Shown in pieces: positions 56,438-64,000 of a stretch of DNA of 64,000 bases. Positions within the stretch are counted from its first letter, which is position 1. Every line of letters begins with the position of its first letter. The DNA comes from Ryuthela nishihirai (Eukaryota > Arthropoda > Arachnida > Araneae > Heptathelidae), in NCBI GenBank assembly GCA_038380435.1, contig JAWZYU010000009.1:60107901-60171900 (forward strand), in the 5' to 3' direction. The notes beneath the pieces are model-generated. The model worked only from the letters and a program-made list of their open reading frames with translations. It ran no database searches and had not been told where the DNA came from. Both the position numbers and the translations under genes were made by a program.

Positions 56438-56485
56438 GGTTAACTGATAAATTAACCACTAGTCTTAATTGGCATAGTGATTAGG

Positions 56486-56655
56486 GAGTTAGCTAGCTAC
56501 AGTTCCAATAGGGCAAAATTTGTGTCTTGTGTTAGCTCTAACTGAGTCAGTGGTGACTTTGATCTTAGTAGGGCATGTCCTCGTATGAAAACGTCTGTAA
56601 AAGCTATAAGTAACTTTTGAAATTCTTATCTGCCCTAAATGTCGCAAAATCAATT
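56486..56655 (+). repeat. Repeat E copy 2
   Basis: gttagctagctacagttcca, gttagctctaactgagtcag, atcttagtagggcatgtcct, ctgtaaaagctataagtaac. Aligns over its length with 53040-53206. Confidence 0.75.
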
Positions 56656-56749
56656 AGATCAATTTGCAAAATATTGCTTTTTTAAGATGTAAATTAATGG
56701 TAGTCGGATTAGTTTAGCGTAAACTTTTTGAGTAAATTAAATAATAAAT

Positions 56750-56925
56750 ACACCCTCAAGCAGCTGCTTGCCACAGAGGTCTGACAGGAGCCTGTTATAT
56801 GCCGTAATAGAAGGTTTGTGAGGATGGCAGAACCTCATTAGAAAAACAACACAAAAGTCCATGCCTTATCCGGGGCTCGAACCCAGGTCCCTTAGATCAG
56901 TAGCCAAGCACACTAATCTCTCGGA
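56750..56925 (-). repeat. SINE-B copy
   Basis: Minus strand: tacaccctcaagcagctgct, gccacagaggtctgacagga, ggggctcgaacccaggtccc, gatcagtagccaagcacact. Slightly truncated at the extreme head. Confidence 0.9.
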
Positions 56926-56928
56926 ATG

Positions 56929-57475
56929 CTCTAAATGACCAGGTCACAAGCAGGGACTAGCAGAGACGTTTTGGTGTCTAAGGTGAGGAAAAAAATGGTA
57001 ATTTTAAAAGTTATTAATTTTGTCGCGAAACAAAGTCCCATGTTAAATTTAATGATCAGTCAATATATATATAAATTCATAGCTACTGCATTGTTTGGTT
57101 AATAATGATAATAAAATAACTAAAATTTTAGTGGCAATTCATCCCGAATTTTGGCGCCTTTCAAAAATGGCACACTGAGGCCCGCGTCGCAATCTCACCT
57201 GTCAGAACAATGCTGGTCACAAGGATCCCAAGGGACCAGAGAGGGGAAATGGACCCAATGGACAGCTGTTATGAGACAGATGATAACTTCCCCTCATGGT
57301 CATCCAGCGTGTTCATTAACGTGCACCGAGTATGGCTCTCTCTCCCGTTCAACTTTCTAGCCGATGGCAAGGTGGGTTTAGACGAGATAAAACTCAACGC
57401 TGGCCCAGATGAGACAAAATTTTGAAACTGTAGAGCATGAGCCAGGCGCCCTTACGACTGCGACAACTCCACCCC
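56929..57475 (-). repeat. SINE-A fragments
   Basis: A short 3' piece (ctctaaatgaccaggtcaca, 56929-56953) is followed by unrelated AT-rich DNA. A longer part (57160-57473) then reads catccagcgtgttcattaac, gataaaactcaacgctggcc and a head remnant. Confidence 0.7.
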
Positions 57476-57479
57476 GAGA

Positions 57480-58195
57480 TAATCTAAGGAAAAAATATTT
57501 CTGCCTATAACAGAAAGAAAATCAAAATGTTAAGAATTTAAAAGAATTCTGCGTTTAAAATAATTCTTGGTTTTCCACATTAATAAAAGATTGTAATTTT
57601 CTTAGAATTGTGTCTTTGTCATTTTAGGTAAATGGGGAGTTCTTAAGTGGTTCTTAACGTTCTCAAAGTTCAAGATTCTTGTCTCTTTTGCTACAATCGA
57701 GGGAGTATAGGGATAACACACGCGGGCTGTATTAAATGTCCTTCTGTTCGAAAATGAGTAGAGAAAAGTGGCCATTTTGGTCTCACACTTTCAAGCTGTT
57801 AAGCCACAACTTTTTGCTTACATAAATATTTTGTTTCTTGCGTCAAAAGAAAAAAAAACCTTTAACTTTCGAACTGTGTAGTAGCAAAAAATCCATATTG
57901 AGGGGAATAGCAAATCCATTATCCTCCACTATGTAATTATCTCAACAGACGCAACTTTCTATATGTTACATTCATAGCAAAAGATCAAAGGGTTTGAGAC
58001 AACAAGTGGAGATCTATCATCAGTGAACTAACTATATCGATCATTCAGTGATCGCTTGGTACCTCTGAGTGATGTTTTCATACCATAAAGAGTACGCTTT
58101 ATTTAACATAAAGCGCTATAAATGTTAAAATAGTTTGAAGATTACATTTTCAGTGCCATTGTTTAGAATTCTGCAACAGTATTTATTTACCATCA
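57480..58195. other. Unassigned AT-rich interval
   Basis: No gene recognised. Confidence 0.4.
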
Positions 58196-58199
58196 AATA

Positions 58200-58320
58200 T
58201 TACTGTCTGGGTTAGTTTGCTTGTCTGCAAAGTAAAAGGACCCGGGTTAGAGTGCACGACAAGACATGGATATTTGTTCTCTGATTTGTATTGTCTTTCT
58301 GCTGCCTCTCCACCACTCAT
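58200..58320 (+). repeat. Partial SINE-B
   Basis: tgtctgggttagtttgcttg, aaaggacccgggttagagtg and acatggatatttgt...tgtctttctgctg. The 3' half is missing. Confidence 0.6.
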
Positions 58321-58433
58321 TTATCATTAATACGCTACCTTTTTACAGCAATTTCATTTCATAATTAAAAATAAACACAAAACATTTCACATCCTCATGC
58401 TCCCCTTGAAATGTTTTCATCCCATCCCCACCT

Positions 58434-58755
58434 CAGTTTGGTTGGTTTGTTTTTCCTCTGAGCTCACTCTTTTGCACAAATGGTATAAAAGACAAGGTCA
58501 CAATCACCCTCAAGAACTCAGAGAAGGTTGGGGGAAGAGAACCCACTAGACAGTTGCTAGGAGACAGTATGGCAGTCTCCCTTCAAGGCATCCAGCTTGT
58601 TCTTTAATTAACACAGGGTATGGTTCTCTTGCACATGGATCACGGCTTTACACTCATCCGACAGACGGCGACCTTTCCAGTCCCATCGATGTCCCCTTTC
58701 TGACCAAGAGCAGAGCGGGGTTGGCGGAGATAAATCTCTATGCTGGTACAGCGTA
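58434..58755 (-). repeat. SINE-A copy, head truncated
   Basis: 3' end ggttggtttgtttttcctct, then ctcagagaaggttgggggaa, ggcatccagcttgttcttta, gatgtcccctttctgaccaa and gcggagataaatctctatgct. Stops before the tRNA-like head. Confidence 0.85.
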
Positions 58756-58759
58756 TAAT

Positions 58760-60230
58760 ACCAAAAAGCGTCTATAGCGTATTATACCTAAAAGTTTCTA
58801 TCAGAACTCCGTGGGAAATAATCTGCTTGAAGTGTAATTAAATCTTAACATTATCGAATCATGTTATAGCAGCTTTCGATTCAAAAAAGCTTCTAGGTAA
58901 CAAAGTAGTCTAATGAAGAACGTAAGCGAATATCGTTAGAAAACTGCATTTTTTAACGTGCACTCCGTTTCATTGAAAGTTTTTTTTATTGTAAATAATA
59001 AGTTATTTATCGGAAAAAACAAAACTTTGCTCCTTGTGGATCGCTATCATCTTAGCTGTACACCATGTAGCCTAGAGATTTCTATGACAGAAACAGCCTT
59101 CTATGAATAACACGAGTTGTGGCATAAGATCTTCACTCTAAGTGAAAAACTCAAAAGGCATTGAATCAAAATGAATGGTGGAGAATAACAGAGATTAAAG
59201 CCAAAAGTGAGAAGTATTATAGTGATATAGCGCTTCAAGTCCAATGAAGACTGTGAATAGCCACCAGGAAGAGAACTAACAGAGCACCTGGCTTGTGCAA
59301 CTCATGAGATGCGCAATTAGGAGGGACAAGTAAGAACGGTTGGCAAGAAACCTGTTTCGTCCTTACACTCACTATTTAAGTTTTATCTGAAGAACATTTC
59401 ACAGAGCAGCAAACTTGCATAATACACATATACATGGTCTGGGATTTTAAACTGTCAGTCTCAGTAATATTTCTTCTTTTTGAAGAGCTTGCTAGAAAGA
59501 TAACACACAAATGTTACAAACTAGACGAAATATTTTCGCGTTAGACATTGCATAGAAGAAAAAGTTAGCTTCTATATTTTAGCAGTGGGAACTGTTTGGT
59601 AATTTTTAAATATAAGCTTTTTATGGAAACTGAAAATAAAAATAAACTAAAGGTCTAAATAAAATATACATGAATCGTTATTTTTTAATTGTATCCTTTT
59701 GGAATTTAAAGCAAAGATCTGCAGTCTTTCTGACAAAAGCTTCCAAAGTCGGACTTCACGAGCGTCAAATATTTTCAGTTCTCCCAAAATCTGCATTCAA
59801 GTAAAGATAATTACAGATTTATCATGCTAACATTTTATTTCAACGATTACTAATCGATATGTTGCACTATTTTAATTTAAAAACATCTGTTCGAAACATT
59901 TTCAGCTTTTTAACAAAAATGAGCTCTAATTTCACTTTGTCGTCTGTCAGTCTGTCTTTCTCCAGACGTTCAACATTTTACTTATTTACTTTTTTCTTTG
60001 ACACATAAATGAAAAATTCTTTTAATGTTGGATAAATATTAACAAAATATTAAGATCAGCTTTTCCAATTCTTCCAACAGTTTTAATTTCCAACGTTAGA
60101 GGACGTTAAACTTGAAAAATATGGAATAACTTTCAATTGATATTGTAAACTATGTCTTCGTATATAAAAGTTTGGATGGTAGAGTGAATGGTCAAGAGAT
60201 TTACATTGACAGCAGTGATTTTTCCCCTTA
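58760..60230. other. Unassigned AT-rich interval
   Basis: A direct repeat gcgtatwataccwaaaagc at 58751-58800. Otherwise nothing recognised. Confidence 0.4.
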
Positions 60231-60235
60231 AGGTC

Positions 60236-60355
60236 TTGCTGAGGCAGTGGTCAGCAGTAACTTCGGTCTTAGTGGGATACGTTCTTATTATAAAAGAAGG
60301 CCTGTATAAACTAGGGTAGTTTTTAGGACAATTTTCCGTCCTAATAATCACGTCA
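60236..60355 (+). repeat. Repeat E copy 3, partial
   Basis: cttgctgaggcagtggtcag, cttcggtcttagtgggatac, gaaggcctgtataaactagg and ttaggacaattttccgtcct. Lacks the first ~50 bp seen in the other copies. Confidence 0.7.
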
Positions 60356-60857
60356 TAAAATCCCTAATAATCTAATCCGTCCTAACATCCTCAATAATCT
60401 AAGCAATTAAAATAAAAAAATAATAATTAAATAAAACGCAAAAATTTAAACTCAATTGCCAGAAGGAGGGTGGGAAACAATTTTGTGAAGAATGCAGGGA
60501 AATGTTGCATTTCACCAGAAAACTTTACAAATATACTGCCATAAATACAACTATGAAATAACAAAAAAAGATAAAAATTGTTCTACTCAAGGAAAAAAAA
60601 GTTTTCTTAAAAGTACTAGGCTTCGAAAATAAAGAATTTCGGTGGTTTCATTCAAATTTTGTTTCTTACCTAAATCCTGGTGGGCGTTTAGAATGACAAA
60701 TGAATTTGACTCTTCGCTCACTGTTCCTTTTCAAGAAATGCACTTTACAACAATCCTTCAAAATTTAGCGCGTTTTTAGTTTTTTATTCATTTTTGCCTT
60801 TAGTAAGTTGTATGATCTCTTTCCCCCTTTCAAGTTCAAGCCAGAGAGAGACAGTGT

Positions 60858-61050
60858 CCTTGCTGCCATTTTATAGTCACATCGTACTGTTCCTGCTGCC
60901 ATTTTATAGTCACATCGTACTGTTCCTGCTGCCATTTTATAGTCACATTGTATTGTCCCTGATGCTATTTTGTAGTCACATCGTATTATCTCTGTTGTCA
61001 TTCTATAGTCACACCGTATTGTTTCTGCTGCCATTCTGTAGTAACGCCTT
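60858..61050 (+). repeat. 33-bp minisatellite, six units
   Basis: Unit ctgctgccattttatagtca plus catcgtactgttc; the first units are nearly identical and later ones diverge. Because 33 is divisible by three, both strands stay open (repeated RCDYKMAAGT-like peptide on the minus strand), but there is no independent evidence of coding. Confidence 0.92.
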
Positions 61051-61054
61051 ATTG

Positions 61055-61550
61055 TACCCACATTGGTGAAAGTAAAACAAGGATTTGCAGCGTATCGCAG
61101 AACAGATTTTAGCAGTCCTCAGATTGCGCAGCAAATGGGTAGTAATGTTTCCTCATGTTTGAGATTTGCATTCAGTTTAAAACATTGTATGCTTATTCTT
61201 ACAAAGAAATGGTACTGTAACTTTTGAATTCAGTCAGCACGTTGTAGGTACAAGAGGCTTTATTCGTTGTTGTTGTTCACGATAATTCTCTCTGAAAGCG
61301 AAATTGCGCTTGTTTAAATTTTTATACCGAAAAGTGGGCATTCTCTATGATATTTGTGCCTTCAACATAGGGAAATGAATATACATAGAAAGAACCCATC
61401 GATATCAGAATCACTGGCAAGTATCGGTTTGAACATTATAAATGTTCCATGACTGCCAGGCATGGAAGCATCCAAAGTTGAACATTGTGCTTTATGCTGA
61501 CGATTTGCGATAGGCTTTCAAAGAGTTCTTAACATACATCTGCAGAGCAG
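61055..61550. other. Unassigned interval
   Basis: No gene recognised. Confidence 0.4.
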
Positions 61551-61554
61551 AAAC

Positions 61555-62808
61555 CATTGTACTTACCTGAATAGAACTTTTACTGTCTTTCAAAGTACTC
61601 CCTCCAGCATCTATGCAAAGTTGCAGATGTCTACGCAATTCTGCAACGCTTGGTGGTACCCCTGTTGGGGGAATACTTCACAGCTCTGAATCAACGCATT
61701 TGCAAAGCCTTGCACCCTTAAAAAAAGCTTCTCAGCAAGTTCCTTTTAAATTTTTGGAAACAACCAAAAATAACATGATGCAAAATCTGGTGAATATACA
61801 AGATGCTATAGCTGTTTGATTATTTCCTGCTCCAGATAGGCCATAACCTGCCGGGTTTTGGGAGCACTGGCATTGTTGTGATGAAGGAGAACCCTTGACA
61901 AGTCTGTTGTTATACGCTGCTCCTTCATCGCCTTAATCGTTTTTGATAAAGCTATGTTTGTAACAGTGGTCATTTATATCATTTTTTTACAGATAAAGTG
62001 TCCATAGCTACCACTACTTGGAATTAAAAAAAATATTAACATTCCATGGCTGAGGGGTTAGCGCACTTGACTGTTGATCTAGGGACCTGAGTTCGAGCCC
62101 CGGGTAAGGCATGGATATTTGTGTTGTTTTCCTGCTGAGGTTCTGCCATCCTAACAGACCTTATGCTATGGCATGTAAACTGACAGGCTCCTGTCAGACC
62201 TCTGTGGCATGCAGCTGCTTGAGGGATATTTATTTATTTTTCAATTTATTAACATTTTATTTTTAGAGCAAAAGTCTTGTCAGAGGATTTTGGGATGCGG
62301 CTCATCTTCCTCAACCCAAACATATGTTGTTGGTATTTATTAGAGTTGTATAATAATAAAACCACATCTCATCACCTGTGAAAATGTCCGTTAACCATTC
62401 GAGACCACTAGATTCAAACACTGGCAGCATCTCCTTGCACTTATCAGTTCTAGCCCCTTTTTACTGTTCTGTCAGATTGTCGGGTATCCATTGGCATAGA
62501 TCTTTCCGAACTTTAAATGATGATGAATAATTGTTTTCACACTGCCAATCTACAGTGACATTTAAATTTATTACCTGAACAGTGACGTGTAGGTTTTCCT
62601 TAATGAGTTCACTAGCAGCAGCGATGGTTCTCTCGTTCACGGCCTCCTTCGGTCTTCGTTCACGAGAGAGGTATTCGAAGATCTGCCGTCCTCTGAATTT
62701 GCGCATCCATCCCGTAACAGTGCCATATGAACAGACATGATCGACGTATGCTTGTAGTAGCGATAAATCGACATGAATGTTTTTCGCCTCGTCTCCATGC
62801 TGCATCTT
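61555..62808 (-). pseudogene. Mariner-family transposase relic, split by SINE-B
   Basis: Minus-strand mariner transposase. 62805-62461 is the HTH region: CSYGTVTGWMRKFRGRQIFE, ERRPKEAVNERTI, then a stretch ending CQWIPDNLTEQ. 62455-62250 gives LEWLTDIFTGDEMWFYY with the first catalytic Asp. SINE-B interrupts. 61950-61790 gives RVLLHHNNASAPKTRQVMAY, where the family has HDN, so the second catalytic Asp is Asn. It continues with LVYSPDFASCYFWLFPK, which keeps the third Asp of DD34D. The C-terminus near 61640-61570 (RRHLQLCIDAGGSTLKD) is in another frame. Stops, shifts and the lost Asp make it dead. Confidence 0.9.
62044..62246 (+). repeat. SINE-B copy with 10-bp target-site duplication
   Basis: Full-length: gctgaggggttagcgcactt, gagttcgagccccgggtaag, ctgacaggctcctgtcagac, gcagctgcttgagggatatt. 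Flanked by tattaacatt at 62034-62043 and 62247-62256. Inserted opposite to the mariner transposase. Confidence 0.95.
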
Positions 62809-62814
62809 TGTGAA

Positions 62815-63595
62815 AATGTAAAATCTTTCCCGACTTTAGTAGGCTCCTTAGGAACAGCGCATTGATTTCACATACCGAACTTTACGCGCCTCCAGCGAAG
62901 AGATAATAATGATTTGTTTAACGAAATCACAAGTTTAGACAAGCTTTCAAACAAGTCTAGCTCGCTAACTATCCTAGGAAACAGCGCAAATCTACAGACA
63001 TGTGTCAAGAACCTTTTAAACGCCTTCAGTAATTTGACTCAGGGTCCACTTTGAATTTCTGGATCGTGGTACCACCATCGACTTGCAAAGATAATGCAGA
63101 ACTATGAGCATTTGAACGCACAGAATAAAACTAAAGCTTTCAGGACTTTTGAATGAAACGATTGTGAACAAGTCCGCTAGCATACTTTCCAAATAGCAAT
63201 AATAGTGTTGCGAATTTCAAAATGGATAGGCACTGAGCGTGAGTACTAATAACCATATTTTCAAACCAAATACAATGCAAATTGTTACAAAAATATGGAT
63301 GAAGTATTTTATAAACAAATTGACTATTATCATACATAAGTCATTAACCTTTTTGTACAGAGTATACAATATCAGCTCTGTCTGTTCTACTAAAATACTA
63401 CCTCTTCACTTTGTTTACCATGTCACTTGAATACCTTCAGACGTAAACAAACCCGGGTGGTGCCCAAAGTATGTTGTTTCAAGGAAGTTCAGTTATCTCT
63501 CTGTTTTTTAGTGGTGGAAGCAATATGCATTCATTTTACAAATAACGAAAGGTAACTAACTCGCGAGTCAGAATAAGATTGCATTAAATGAAGGT
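62815..63595. other. Unassigned interval
   Basis: No gene recognised. The mariner 5' terminal repeat should lie at the left edge but was not identified. Confidence 0.35.
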
Positions 63596-63599
63596 CGTT

Positions 63600-63966
63600 C
63601 AAATGAATAGTGGATAAGTAGGAAATTAAGTATAAATTGTTTATTAATCTATTCAACTCCTCCATACTTATCGAGACTTTGGTCCCAATTAGAAGTTAGT
63701 AACATTACTAAAAACAGAAAACAAACACCCGCGCACACACTAATAAATATACTAATTATTTTCACTTAACGCGCACTGACTCATACTATCTGAACTTCCT
63801 TCAGATCTCACAACTTTAACACACTGCACTGCTATCTTTTTTTATTCTTCCGAATCTTTCCAAGTTCCAATTCGTTGGCTAAATTGAATCTCACGTAGAA
63901 GCACACACGAGTGTTCAAATCACGTTAAGTCATGAAGTCACTGTTGCTCGTTCATCTGTCGTAACA
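63600..63966 (-). repeat. Gypsy LTR, minus strand
   Basis: On the minus strand begins TGTTACGACAGATGAACGAG at 63966, followed by cactcgtgtgtgcttctacg and caatttagccaacgaattgg, parallel to the 44104 copy. The leftward boundary is not determined and may extend to about 63450. Whether an internal gypsy body lies beyond the window edge cannot be seen. Confidence 0.65.
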
Positions 63967-64000
63967 ATAGCATTAAACAGGAATGCCTGGAACAACCTCC

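Noticed and set aside
60765..61069. Repeat proteins on both strands over the 33-bp array
   Set aside because: Unit length divisible by three keeps both strands open automatically.

Overview
This window is repeat-rich, AT-rich metazoan nuclear DNA. I found no intact host protein-coding gene, no intact tRNA or rRNA gene, no operon structure and no CRISPR array. Nearly everything recognisable is a transposable element or a relic of one: pogo/Tigger, Tc1 and mariner transposons, hAT-like and palindromic MITEs, a Ty3/gypsy element with dispersed LTR copies, an RTE-like LINE, two Jockey/CR1-like LINEs, and at least two abundant tRNA-derived SINE families. The element mix fits an invertebrate, most likely an arthropod; a chelicerate is possible but I cannot prove it from sequence alone.

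Layout. 0-7.7 kb: decayed pogo and Tc1 transposases, SINE-A and SINE-B copies, and a nearly perfect 214-bp palindromic MITE (4012-4225). 8.6-10.6 kb: a minus-strand gypsy remnant with one complete 538-bp LTR and a pol frame in which reverse transcriptase is joined directly to integrase. 11-16.9 kb: SINE fragments, a tandem-unit repeat (F), a plus-strand Tc1 relic and a frame-broken coding-like stretch of unknown family. 17.3-18.8 kb: the best preserved DNA transposon, a 1492-bp Tc1/mariner-superfamily element with long TIRs, TA flanks and a transposase broken by only two frameshifts. 20-21.9 kb: degenerate tandem repeats and tRNA-like SINEs. 22.2-25.5 kb: a foldback-like structure with inverted arms over 1 kb around an 850-bp core; one arm carries a SINE-B and the other keeps the empty site. 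26-27.9 kb: palindrome and minisatellite. 27.9-31.6 kb: an RTE-like LINE, full length or nearly so. 31.9-34.7 kb: a Jockey/CR1-like LINE interrupted by a SINE-A with a 14-bp target-site duplication, all enclosed by 36-bp inverted repeats. 37 kb: second copy of repeat F. 41.7-45.6 kb: a minus-strand LINE broken by an RTE fragment and a gypsy LTR. 45.6-48.3 kb: segmental and inverted duplications. 50-63 kb: SINEs, repeat E, a hAT-like MITE with an 8-bp target-site duplication, a 33-bp minisatellite, a mariner relic split by SINE-B, and a third gypsy LTR at the right edge.

The elements also reveal relationships and relative ages. The 3' end of SINE-B resembles the 3' end of the RTE-like LINE, which suggests the LINE mobilised that SINE. 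SINE insertions inside the Jockey-like LINE, the mariner and the foldback arm post-date those elements. A recurring theme is inverted duplication with a tiny loop, inside TE coding regions, between SINE heads and as free palindromes.
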